NCBI RefSeq assembly: GCF_000150955.2
Contig: NC_011670.1
Coordinates: forward strand, 881,359 to 945,358
Origin: Phaeodactylum tricornutum CCAP 1055/1
Taxonomy: Eukaryota; Bacillariophyta; Bacillariophyceae; Surirellales; Neidiaceae
Direction of reading: 5' to 3'
DNA: 64,000 nucleotides
The notes under the pieces are model-generated. The model saw only the letters and a list, made by a program, of their open reading frames with translations. It did not search any database and had not been told where the DNA came from. Below, piece after piece: positions 12,485-22,947 of the stretch (positions are counted from its first letter, which is position 1; every line of letters begins with the position of its first letter). The translations under genes were made by a program, and so were the position numbers.

Positions 12485-13054
12485 AAAAGGTTGATAGATG
12501 TGCTACTCTATAAAATCTTTTTATGTATTCTACTTTCATCTTTGTTGTCACGCATCTGTTCGGAAACTCTTACCAACCAGGAGATGGAATGCGCTCCGTT
12601 CGTCGACGCACAAAGCTTCCAAATCTGAGAATGTTTGGTTGTCCCGGAAGACACTTTCAGTGGACACCGGCAGGGAATCTTGATGCGCATACTCTATGAT
12701 AGTGGCCACATTTGACTGTGAGTAAGCCGCGAAAGCAATATTTAGTGGAACCTAGAGTTAGGCGAAGGTAATTTTCTTAGCTTTGTAGTCCATTAGCGCC
12801 ATCTAGAGATAGGGCGCGGGAAACTTGTCCTATCTCTAGAGCCAGCAGAATGTACTGAGTGTGAGCGGCAGCACGAGTAGAAAAAAATGGCATTTACAAT
12901 TTACGAAGTATCTGTCCTATGTGACATTTTGAAAGCGCGCAAACGAAAATTGCTGCCATGAACAAGAGGAATTCGCTCTCATCAATCGCTGACGAGAAAC
13001 GATCATTGTTTTTATGACCCCATTACGTCAATCTCTCCTCCTATTTGTTTTAAA
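12485..13054. other. Intergenic region with a perfect hairpin
   Basis: About 570 bases between two plus-strand genes. Apart from the inverted repeat at 12802-12840, listed separately, I see no coding or RNA signal. It holds the 3' UTR of the HAT-repeat gene and the promoter of the unknown gene. Confidence 0.5.
12802..12840. repeat. Perfect 12-bp inverted repeat (hairpin)
   Basis: TCTAGAGATAGG at 12802-12813 is followed after 15 bases by its exact reverse complement CCTATCTCTAGA at 12829-12840. As RNA it would form a 12-bp stem with a GCGCGGGAAACTTGT loop. It lies 318 bases past the stop of the upstream gene. It may be a structured 3' UTR element, a trace of a small inverted-repeat element, or chance; nothing else around it decides. 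Confidence 0.7.
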
Positions 13055-14975
13055 ATGCCTCGTATTTTCAGCACTTCGCTCGACCACAACGAGAAGAAAG
13101 GAAAACATTCCTTTACTGCTGCCACAGTGAAAAGGATGAAGCAAAGACGAAGTCGCAAGAAAAGTACCAGCAGCGATTCCGATCCGAAATCCACTCACAG
13201 CTCTTCTCCGTCTGCAAATTCTACTTCATTCATTGGTCACGAGCTACTGGAATGGCAGGGCGAGGTAAAAAGTCTAATATCTCCCGTACGCGCCGAATCT
13301 CCAGCGAATGACTCGTCATTGAATTTCGGGTCAAAATCCAACTTAGGATCGATAACAGAATCACGCGGTCAACCGAGCTTTGGCGATTGATACTCGCACT
13401 TTTGACACGAAGGAGGCGCTCCTCATAAGTTCTAAAATTCGTAAGGATCAGGAAGCCTTCTTAGGCGTTCTTGTGGCTCGTGGTATTACGCCATCTTTCT
13501 TCGCTACGACCACAGCGTCCGAAGCCACAGGCAGCCAAATCGTCGTGAAGTCCACGCCGGGATCCGACCTCGAAGCCATGGTAAAGGAAAAGACTGTGCG
13601 GCTTTCCCAAGTTTCCTTTGCGGTAAAAGCATCTAAATTCGGAAGCAACTCCTTTCATGTCCCAAAGGGGATGAACAACAAATGGTCTTGGAAGCTCTTG
13701 TTGGGAATGAGTAAGAACGCGTTGCAAATCGTTCCATCGTTGCAAGAAGATGCATCTCACGCTGTCTCGTCTTATTGAATAGCTGAATCTATAGCATCTC
13801 AGATAAGCGACAAACCTGGTACCGGCCTTCCCATAGATGTCACTCTTCTTACAAGCGATATTTCTTTTTTTGCGGATCTAAACGAAAATGCACACGGCCA
13901 GGCAGCCTTGACTTTTTGGGATTCTGCGATTCCGTATTTCCAAAACTCAGAAATCTCATCGATACAAATCGTAATCGCGAAAACGGGAATGCTGGCGCTT
14001 CAAATTCCTCCCACAGAAAGCGAAAATGACGACGATACGATCAACAGGGTGCGGCAACCAAGCACGATGGCTCGTCAGCACGAAATTGGCATCATGAGAT
14101 GCATTCATTCTATACAGCTTGCTTTTGCGGGGCGATACGAAGAGTATTCTAAATCCAGCAACTCGGAGACGACCGGGCCACCGATAGATATTGGTCTCTC
14201 ATCAATTGACAGCTCGCCTGTTGGATATCACTTTCTTGCTCGTCAATGGGCAAGGCAATCCGTCCTGGCCCACGCCGCTCGGAAGCGCCTGCAGTTCAAC
14301 TTACCAGAGACTCTGGAGGGTACACAATGCGCCATCTCATTTGATATGAGCTACGAAGTCTTGCCTTTTCCAGTGAATGGGCCCAGAGCGACTTCGATCC
14401 TCAATGACCTGGATGTCCTTTCAAATTCATCCGTTGAAGTTGTTCAGACCGTGCCACTTTCTTCTATCGACGCAAGCTTGCTTTTTGGTCTGCCAATTAC
14501 GGTCAAGAATGGACTAGAAAACGGTTTTGATCAGTATCAAACAATGGAAGTATTGGTGTACTCCTTGCTACGGAACTTACAGGAAAGAGAGCTTGCATTA
14601 CTCCTCCAGACTGCACCTCAACACGGACATACGAAAAGCGCTTCGCAAAGCCTTTTTGGTAGTGCGGGTTCCCAAATGTTCCTTCTCATGGCGAAGGAAT
14701 TGCCCAAGTCGCTGAGCCAACAACCCCAATGTGGCATCTTGTTTCGCTACGCGGAAGCCATTCATTTGATCGGAGAAGCCTCGTCCACCACTCAAATTTC
14801 TCTCATTGATCCTGATACTGAAAGCCAGCTGGTTGACTACGTAGACCAAGCGTTAGACTGTCTAGAGTGTAGCACACCAAATCCGCAGTACATGGAGCAC
14901 GTCGTGCCATCGTCGGACAAGCAATCAAGGTTGAGGGAAATGGCCACCAGTCTAGCAACTAACATGCATGCCTAA
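13055..14975 (+). CDS. Conserved-looking protein of unknown function, three exons
   Basis: Read without splicing, this locus shows a frame change and an in-frame TGA. Two good introns remove both. Intron 1 is 13265-13358 (GAG|GTAAAA ... AACAG, 94 bases). Intron 2 is 13711-13794 (GA|GTAAGA ... TATAG, 84 bases). The exons 13055-13264, 13359-13710 and 13795-14975 then form one frame of about 580 residues. Residues 1-60 are very basic (KRMKQRRSRKK) and may be a nuclear-type signal. The rest is a soluble alpha/beta composition with FFADLNENAHGQAALTFW, SPVGYHFLARQWARQSVL and LFGLPITVKNGLENGF. No membrane segment, no zinc motif and no family I recognise. The gene model is well supported by splice signals and phase; the function is unknown. 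Confidence 0.68.
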
Positions 14976-15547
14976 TTGAATAAGCTGGTACCTAATGCAC
15001 GTGTCCTTTCAAAATAAACACAATGAGTTGAACGAGTCAGTTAATGACATAGAGAACGCAAAAATGACCACTGAGAAGCAAATGCAATTTTTCTGAGTCG
15101 TTAAGCGGCGACATATTTGCACCAAGAGCCTCCTTATATCTGCATGAACAACGCCAAACCCGTTTTATCAGATATTCAAGAACACTCTGGTCCCAATCGC
15201 ACTGCACACAGAAGCTGTCGAGCCAATGGATTTCTTGACAGCCAGCGATAGAGTTCGCGAGACCAATGCCAAACTCCAACATGTTATGTCTAACAGAGCG
15301 ATCCTTTGAGACCACAACTCTTATTGTCAGGTTTGCTATCCGTCGTATTGCACTGTGATTGATAATGTTTGAATGTTTGTTGTTTGTTAACCATCGTTCT
15401 TTCCCGGAGTGGTTCCCGCTGGCTTGCCGTAATCGAGAAGATTTGGGTGTCTTCTTCCGGGATTTTGACTCTGGCTAGTGAAGGGTAAGCGCAGTCCGCT
15501 CCTATGTATAGACCAGCTAGCTTGCGTTCTCACATTAACCACTGTCT
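14976..15547. other. Intergenic region, one doubtful minus-strand frame
   Basis: About 570 bases. A 92-codon minus-strand frame at 15037-15315 (MVSKDRSVRHNML...) is rich in Cys and Trp. It has no motif, intron context or neighbour supporting it. No repeat or RNA gene is visible. The downstream part should hold the RNase H2 promoter. Confidence 0.35.
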
Positions 15548-16955
15548 ATGAGAAAGACGACGGATCCATCAACTCTAACCAACCTATTAGACATTAGCAT
15601 TAGCATTATCCGTTTGTTTGGCAGCGAAAGAGCACTGTCCCTATTAGCGGTAGAGCTAACTGTGAAGAGTGAAAGAAGCCCCATGAAAACAAGCAAGAAA
15701 ACTATCACAATCAACTTGACCAGAAATGACAGTAAAATTGCTTCGGCGAGAGGAGCAGCATCGAAGCCTTATTCATTCCATGGCGGTATGACGACGACTA
15801 ATCTTTTGTTCGCAAAGGCGGGAAAACCTTTACAAGATCGGGCCGAAACTGTAGCCTTTATGAAAGTGCTAATGGGTCAAGAGCAAGCAGTCGATGGCTG
15901 CAACGACGGTACATCTTCGGCACCACGTCCCCAGCGTCCTCAACTGTCAAACGTACATGGCGCCGGGCTTCTGCTGATCTCTGATATACCAGATTCATGT
16001 AGAAATAAACAGGGCGTCGTTGTAGGAATAGACGAAGCAGGACGAGGCAGCATCCTCGGACCCATGGTTTACGGTGCCGCCTTCTGGAACCCGTGCGATG
16101 AGGACCGCATTCCGAACGATTTCAATGATTCCAAACAGCTTTCGGAAGACAAGCGTGCTATGTTGCTGCACAAAATTATGTACGACACTCCCGAGATGGG
16201 ATTTGCCGTGCGCGTCTTACACGCCAGTGAAATTTCCCGAAACATGCTTCGCACCGAATCATACAACCTGAACCAAATGTCACACGACGCGGCGGCTGGT
16301 ATCATTGAACATCTTCTGGAAGCGGGAGTTCAAATCGGGGCTTGTTTCATCGATACGGTCGGAAATGCGGATCACTACAAACGAAGGCTGCAGCAAGAAT
16401 TTCCAGGCATTGACTTTACTGTAGAATCCAAGGCTGACGCCAAATACCCACCTTGTTCCGCTGGATCTGTCGGTGCGTGTGTTTGTGCGATTAGACCGCG
16501 TGTTTTGAAAGGATTTGCTTATTTGCATTCACATAATGCTAACCATTGCATCTCGTGTCGCAGTGGCTAAAAATGTTCGTGATCGCATGATGGAGAGTTT
16601 TCAGTATTCGGAGATGAGTCTGAAACGCGACCCGAAATTTGGCTCTGGCTATCCCTCAGATCCTGTGTGCAAAGACTGGATGGAAAACAACCAAAATTGT
16701 AAGGTATTTGGATATCCAGACGTTGTGCGATTCAGTTGGAACCCGGCGAAAAAAGCGTTAGAAAGGAACGCGGCTTCGGTCCTATTTCAGGCCGACATAA
16801 TCGACGAAGACGAGGAAGGAGAATACTGTATTGGAAAGAAGCAACAGCAAACGCAAATGAGTGCATTTTTGGGGAAGCAAGACGCGACACGTAAACGAAA
16901 GCGATATCCGTTTTTTGAACGTAATCGACTCCAAGTCGTAAACAAGCTATTCTAA
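15548..16955 (+). CDS. Ribonuclease H2 subunit A (RNase HII type)
   Basis: Exons 15548-16472 and 16564-16955 flank a 91-base intron (GTGCGT ... TCGCAG) whose removal joins GSV to VAKNVRDRM. The four acidic catalytic positions of the type 2 RNase H fold are visible: Asp and Glu in GIDEAGRGS, Asp in FNDSKQLSEDKR, and Asp in FIDTVGNADHYKRRL. The LGPMVYGAAFW stretch follows the eukaryotic H2A pattern. The enzyme cuts RNA:DNA hybrids and single ribonucleotides in nuclear DNA, normally with subunits B and C. The N-terminal ~100 residues before the domain are unusual and may be shorter in life (a second ATG lies at 15683). The C-terminus contains QTQMSAFLGKQ, a good PIP-box-like Q-x-x-(M)-x-x-F motif, which would fit PCNA recruitment; that is inference. 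Confidence 0.88.
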
Positions 16956-17007
16956 GTACGCAGCAAGCTAACAAATACCTAGTTTGTTTGGGTTTCTACC
17001 TTGGCTT

Positions 17008-18163
17008 TTACTTTTTGCCTCCTGTAAGCGACTCCCACCATTTTCCTAGCCCTCCTTCTTCCTCCATTGATTTCGGCTTCCGGAAGGGTATCTGCCCCGA
17101 CTCGAACTTATTGCGCAAATCGTAGACGAATTCCAAAGACGAGCGTTCCGCCTCACTAAGTTCGGGATGCCAGAAATCAATGATCAGTACGTGTCGATCG
17201 GAATCGGAGGGGTTACCGGTGGAATGAGAGAACGAAGTATCCAAAGTCGTCAATTTCCCTTCTTTCCATCCCTGCCGCTCCTCGCCAACTTGAATCCAAC
17301 ATGCTTGTGGAACCTTTAAGCCCAAATGTGACGTAAGAATAAAGTTTCGCCCATCGCTATGAGGTTGCACACCGGATCCTGGCGATTGTTTAGCAAAGCA
17401 AACTCCTCGAACGGCCAATGGGATGTTTAACGAACGAAGCAATTCGTAACTTTGGGGAAATTGACGACAGTTGGCTGTATTCCAGACTCCTAGTCGCTGC
17501 AAACGAATAGCACTCCAGCCGGTTCCCATTACTTGGTTTTGCCACACCGAATCTGAAGCGAATTGGTCCGATTCGGCTAATTTGGCTTCGAATTCTTCTA
17601 GGATAATGTGCGATTTAGCCTCTAATTCCGGGGCCCACGGAAAGAGTTCGGGCATGCTGGCCACATCCCAGAACGGCTGTGCTGTCAAACCATCGATGTG
17701 TTCTTCGGAAGGTTCGTGTCCAGGAGCTGATCCACCTGGAGAGGGAACTTCCCCACGTGCACTATTTTGTCAACCCATTGGCAAGAATCGAACGCAAAGA
17801 ACACAAATCAGCTACTCGATTCGCTCGAACAACCCATGAAACTACAAAAGCAAGCTTTTTTGCATACCTTCGACCGAATTGCCGTATCCTATCGATATTG
17901 GCTCCTTGCTTGTTGTAAAAATCTTCGATATCATCGAGACCATCTTCTACATCTTCCCAAAACTGCATTTGGCGGTCAGTCAATGCCATCAGTTGTGTAC
18001 AGGAGGACGAGGGTATACATAATCTTTTACCACTAAGAGCATTCATGTGGCGTTGGTGAATTGGCCCAGCAGCAACCCACGCTATAGTTGGAGTGGCGCT
18101 GCGAGTAAAAACAGCCAACACCGTCAACGCCGTCGACAACGTATAGCAACCGCCAGGAATCAT
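17008..18163 (-). CDS. Aspartyl/asparaginyl beta-hydroxylase-like 2OG-Fe(II) oxygenase
   Basis: Two exons (18163-17868 and 17761-17008) joined across a 106-base intron (AAG|GTATGC ... AAATAG, phase 2) give about 349 residues. The C-terminal half is the Asp/Arg hydroxylase domain. Key features are GVWNTANCRQFPQSYELL, GSGVQPHSDGRNF carrying the first metal His, SFSHSTGN carrying the second His, and RHVLIIDFWHPEL, the Arg and WHP signature that binds 2-oxoglutarate. Family members hydroxylate Asp or Asn side chains in target proteins. The chosen ATG at 18163 gives a hydrophobic N-terminus (LSTALTVLAVF), so the enzyme may enter the secretory pathway or be anchored in the ER like animal AspH. An open frame without ATG continues to 18271. 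It converges on RNase H2A with 52 bases between stops. Confidence 0.82.
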
Positions 18164-18654
18164 CTGAGCGTGGTGATGAAACAAAAGATTCCAACAACTC
18201 TTCGGACCAATGATGTTGAACGGAAGTATTATCGCTGCTTTCCGAATGGTAACAGCATTCCAATTTGACAAAGCTATGGCTTGAGATTTGCTCTGCTAGT
18301 GGATGTGAGCTCTAAGCGTCCAAAAAGACAATACCACGTGTTTCTAGAAAGTTTACACAAAAGAGCGTTTGATGTTTCACAAGTCGCTGTCTAGGATTGA
18401 ATCACGAATGACGAAATACAAAGCGGTACCTACGTTATCGATTGCAAGACCGGGAGGGGACTACAGTTTCGGCAAAGAAAGTTGTTACCGAGAAGACCAT
18501 TTGTTTTGCCGAGGAGACCCCTTCAAAGTCAGAAGTGTTTGTTTTTCAACAGGGTCTTTTGGCACCAGCAATTTCGCTTTGGCTAGATAAGCGTCTAGCC
18601 TCTGCCGCAAAGATATCCGATCGAAACTATCCTTGCGGCGTGATCCGTCATGTC
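18164..18654. other. Intergenic region
   Basis: About 490 bases between the hydroxylase start and the AP-3 mu stop, both minus-strand. Two overlapping plus-strand frames (18369-18590, 18442-18678) show no motif and run into the AP-3 mu coding end, so I do not call them. It probably holds the hydroxylase promoter and AP-3 mu 3' UTR. Confidence 0.4.
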
Positions 18655-20052
18655 TCAGCTACACCGCACTTGAAATAGGCCCGACTTGGTAACGTTCCGT
18701 ACACCTTTGTATGGTCTGTAGGACTCTCCAGTGACGGAGAGACCACTGACGGACAATCCCGATACGGATGCTAGCGGAATCTTCCAAGTGAGCGATACAT
18801 TGGGTATGGAGGATGTGATTTCTTCGTCGTTGCTTGTCAGGGCTGTAAAAGTACACGACAAGGTCGCTTTTCTAGACGCATCCATCTTGCCGAGCGTCCA
18901 GCGGGCAACTTTGGCGGCTTCATCATACATGACCGAACCAATATTGACCTGAAACCCAGCAGTCGTTCGTGTCTGTTTAGGAAACGGAATCAGTACAGCC
19001 ACTTCTTCAACCTGCAGGGGGCCCTTTCTTGACGCCGAAAACACCAAACTGCTCAAAGTTGTGACACCAACTTGTAGCGCTATACGGCCGTTTTTGGTAG
19101 GTCGCTCAGATGTTATGCTTTGTGACGCATCCGTTGAGGAGCTATATGACCATTGCGGATGGCAGTATACCGGAGGACTAAAATTGCGTGCTCGCTCCGG
19201 ATGTATGCGGTATCGCATGAGCTCGAAATTACCGTCCGGCGGGACGAAGGAAACCACTTTGTCGTTTTCGAATCGAGCGTAGCGTACACAAGGATGAAAG
19301 CTGCAGTCGTCAATCAGATCCGGCTCTTTGAACGTTAGCAACAGATCCGGAACACCGGACAGGTGTGATTGACATTGAATCGACCCGCTAACGTCCGACG
19401 ACACAACCGCGCCAGAAGCGTTTACAATCGCGTCAACCTCCTCCACAATGTCCATATAAATTTCGTTTTGTGTGTAGTGTACGTTTGCGGCGCGCCAGGG
19501 AATGTTACTAATCGTTCCCGACGGCAATTCGTCACTGACGGTCGTCGATGATTGCAACAGTTTGCTCATCACCGTGGGTGGACGAATCATGGCCTTGAGC
19601 GCGTTGGGTTCCGTTGTTAACGGCCATCCAAAGTCAACCATCTCTTCGATTAGCTGATAAACGGTAGAAAAATTGTCTTTTATGGCGGATTCGTCCGCCG
19701 GAGGTCCAAAGTACTCGACAAAGATATTGGCGATTCGTTGCAAGAATTCAATAATAAGAAGCGGACTGACTTCGGCTGGACAGACGGCCAAATAGCTGAG
19801 GCCTTCGCGTAGAATGGATATAACGTAGAGTGTTCCTTGGTCAGATTCTGGAACCTCCATTACGGGAGGTACGCTATCGTAGTGCAGCGACGTCAGCAGG
19901 CTCGTCGCGGAGGAAAGCCCGCCGTGGTGATTGACCGACTCGGACGCTCGCTCCCAAAAGGTTTCGCAAACAGATCGAGAAGTCACAACGCCACGAAAGT
20001 GACGTTCAATCAATACTTCTCCCGTGGGTGAAAGAATGAACAGGGATTGCAT
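18655..20052 (-). CDS. AP3M: AP-3 adaptor complex subunit mu
   Basis: A single exon of 465 residues, close to the usual AP-3 mu length. It starts MQSLFILSPTGEVLIERHFRG, the longin-like N-terminal domain. IIEFLQRIANIFVEYFG and AAIKDNF-type helix residues (SAIKDNFSTVYQLIEEM) follow. The linker SNIPWRAANVHYTQNEIYMD is very close to the animal AP-3 form. The mu homology domain shows FHPCVRYARFENDKVVSFVP and PDGNFELMRYRI. The C-terminus YKGVRNVTKSGLFQVR matches the family end. AP-3 sorts cargo from endosomes or trans-Golgi to lysosome-like organelles; mu binds tyrosine-based signals. It diverges from the SPB4-like gene, sharing about 277 bases of promoter space. Confidence 0.93.
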   Translation of the reverse strand: MQSLFILSPTGEVLIERHFRGVVTSRSVCETFWERASESVNHHGGLSSATSLLTSLHYDSVPPVMEVPESDQGTLYVISILREGLSYLAVCPAEVSPLLIIEFLQRIANIFVEYFGPPADESAIKDNFSTVYQLIEEMVDFGWPLTTEPNALKAMIRPPTVMSKLLQSSTTVSDELPSGTISNIPWRAANVHYTQNEIYMDIVEEVDAIVNASGAVVSSDVSGSIQCQSHLSGVPDLLLTFKEPDLIDDCSFHPCVRYARFENDKVVSFVPPDGNFELMRYRIHPERARNFSPPVYCHPQWSYSSSTDASQSITSERPTKNGRIALQVGVTTLSSLVFSASRKGPLQVEEVAVLIPFPKQTRTTAGFQVNIGSVMYDEAAKVARWTLGKMDASRKATLSCTFTALTSNDEEITSSIPNVSLTWKIPLASVSGLSVSGLSVTGESYRPYKGVRNVTKSGLFQVRCS

Positions 20053-20329
20053 CCTAGCCGTTCAGCTTCGAGCGGAAGATGGTTGTAGATCTAACAGTCA
20101 AATCACTTTTTGTGGATAAGGAAATCATGGTCACTCTCGACCTCGGCTTTGTCTTCTGTGTTCCTCCCCTACCCTTAACTTTTACCTCGATGTCGTCTCC
20201 GGAATAGCGACGTACAGACGCTTCGTCACCAGCACCAAGCAAACAAATACATTGCGACGCTCCTTTCATTGTACAGATTTCACACTATCGAGAGAACGAT
20301 ATGCACTTTTCGGCAGGGACTGTGCGACC

Positions 20330-22677
20330 ATGGCGAAACGTGAAAAGCCGACAACTACCAGCCCCAGCAGCACGAGGACCAAAAACGACAGAAAAAATAT
20401 CAACAAACCGCTCACATTCGAAGAGCTGGAACCAAAGCTTTCTTCCGGAGTCCTCCAATATGTAGAGCAGCAAAAGTTTGCCTACTTGACGCCGGTTCAG
20501 GCGGCTACCATTCCTCTCTTCTTGTCACGCAAGGATGTGGCAGTCCAGGCGGTAACAGGGTCGGGAAAGACTCTAGCTTTCCTCATTCCAGTGGTCGAGT
20601 TTTTGTTGCCAAAGAAATTTCTCAAAACGCAGATAGGAGCGCTCATCTTGTCACCGACTCGGGAATTGGCACAACAAACACACAGGGTCGCACAAGGATT
20701 GTGTGCTGCTTGTAACATTCCAGAGCCACTTTTATTGGTCGGAGGGTCTTCGTCTGGAGGAGGAAGCGTCAATCATCGTCCCGTGACGGAAGACTTGAAG
20801 AACTTCCAGAAAATGGGAAGCAGCATTGTAATTGGGACCTGTGGACGCGTGGAAGACGTGCTCTCACGGTACGCAGTAATTGATTGTTCCGAACTTGAAT
20901 CGCTGATTCTCGATGAAGCCGACGTGCTACTGAACATGGGTTTTGCGCAGTCGCTACAAAACATTCTTTCCCGTATTCCCAAAATGCGACGGACTGGTTT
21001 GTTCAGCGCGACAACCTCCACATCGACTAGTAGCAGTTTGCAAGAATGGATGCAGCGTGCAGGGATGCGCAATCCGGTTTGGATCGATGTCACGGTCGCC
21101 TCCAAAGCGCAACAAGAAGCGCTAGCCAAGAATGAACCAGCCACATCAATACCAGAAAACCAAGCGACGCCATCATCGTTGACGAACTACTACTTGGTCT
21201 GTCCAATTGATGAGCAACTTTCAAGACTCGTTGTCTTTTTGCAACAACACAAGGACGAAAAGATCATTGTCTTCTTTCTGACTTGTGCTTGTGTCGACTT
21301 TTACGGTTCAGCCTTGGAAAAGCTTTTGCCCGAGAATTACATTGAGCTGTTGCATGGCCGGATGGTTCAAAAGCGCCGCGAAAAGTCCATGGAACGTTTT
21401 CGAGCCTGCCGGGGAACTGAAGCTCCCGTTGCGAGTGATTTAAATGCACTTCAGGGTGGCGCATTGTTTTGTACAGATGTCGCAGCACGCGGATTGGATG
21501 TTTCAGACGTAGATTGGGTCGTGCAGTTTGACGCGCCACAAGATCCGGCCTTTTTTGTTCATCGTGTGGGACGGTCAGCCCGTGCTGGGCGAAAGGGTGC
21601 CAGTCTCTTGTTTTTGACCCGAAAAGAAGAACCATACGTGGATTTGCTGCAGATGCGGAAGGTGCCATTGACACCGTTGGGTGCGACAGAACGTTGTTGC
21701 CCACCCGAAGAAGACGAAGACGAAAGCGATTCTGCAGACAAAAAGCCCAAGACTAGAGCCGATCGGACTGAAACTGGTGAAAGACATATCCGTAGCGCAA
21801 GCGACCCAACTGTTCTCTTGGCTGACGTTCTTCTTGAAATCAAAGATCTGATTCTCAAAGATAGAGATCTATTGGAAAAAGGGACTAAAGCTTTTACATC
21901 ATATATTCGGGCCTACAAGGAGCATCACTGCGCCTTTATCTTTCGGTACGTGATCCGTCGTGCTCGCTTACTTTTGCAAGCAATGGGCAGGCGTAACTGG
22001 CTCATTTCAGGCTCACATCCAAAATGGAAAAGTCAATAAAGTGGTCAGATTGTCCTGTCGAATGCAATAGCGAGCGGAGATCGTGCAATGATCATCAGTC
22101 GTGCCTTTCTCCAGACCGTAATTCCCTGCCAATCGACAACTTACCAGGATATGGCGGTAACCCAGTGCTCAAACATCTCTAATGCACCTTTACTTACCAG
22201 AAGTGTTCTAATTGCCCTCGCAGGTTTGCATCCTTGGATCTCGGTTTACTAGCGACCTCCTTCTGCCTGCTCCGACTCCCAAAAATGCCAGAGCTCAAGG
22301 TTGTGATTACCAAAAATAAGGGCAAACTTCCGCGATTTACGCCAGCCAGTCACGATGTGGACATTTATGCCATTCCGTTTAAAGAGAAGGCACGTGAGAA
22401 TGCCCGTCAGAAGCGATTAGAGCAGGAAACGGCCCCTGGGGGGAAAAACGCGAAACTGCTGAAGGCTGAACAGCGAAAAGCCGACAAGGAGCGTCGGGTC
22501 GAAGATCGGCGACAAGCTGCCGTTGATAAAGGGCGGAACCCGGACAAGAAGCGGGGCAAGCATGCGCGTATTGTGGACGATTGGGATGATTTGGCCAAAG
22601 AGGAGCGACTGTTTAAGAAGCTTCGCAAGGGGAAGATCTCAAGAGATGAATACGAAACACTGCTTCACGAAAACTAG
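20330..22677 (+). CDS. SPB4: DEAD-box ATP-dependent RNA helicase SPB4/DDX55
   Basis: Exons 20330-21945 and 22224-22677 flank a 278-base intron (CG|GTACGT ... TCGCAG), the longest in this window. The product is 689 residues. Visible motifs in order: Q region (LTPVQAATIPLF), I AVTGSGKT, Ia PTRELAQQ, II LDEADVLLNMGF, III FSATTS, V ARGLDVSDVDWVVQFD, VI HRVGRSARAGR. After the splice the C-terminal extension reads AYKEHHCAFIFR-FASLDLGLLA and LLRLPKMPELK, the diagnostic SPB4/DDX55 domain. A lysine-rich coiled tail (KRLEQETAPGGKN...) follows. SPB4 acts in the nucleolus on 60S precursor rRNA. The start at 20330 (MAKREKPTT) is preferred to an upstream in-frame non-ATG extension. Confidence 0.93.
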
Positions 22678-22947
22678 TAGATTGCAATACATAGGTATAC
22701 TATTGATAACTAGGAGTACTATTTTCTGTCCACTCTTCACCGGATTTGGCTAGCTCTCGTGATTTGACGCAAGCTTTCCGGGTGCGAAGCGCCGAATTTC
22801 ACATTAATTAAAGCCTTCGGATTGGCTCTGTCGAAACCATCTCGCACCCGTTGGTGACTTGGACCCACCCATCACAGAAAACAGTATTGCTGTTGACATC
22901 ATCACATTACAGATGCAAACTAGCTCGTGCAGACACAATTGTTCAGA

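Noticed and set aside
13380-13908. Apparent frameshift and in-frame TGA suggesting a pseudogene or selenocysteine codon
   Set aside because: Two GT-AG introns with good consensus remove both and keep frame, so no recoding or decay is needed.
15037-15315. 92-codon minus-strand frame in a gap
   Set aside because: No motif, homology or splice context; could be real but cannot be supported.
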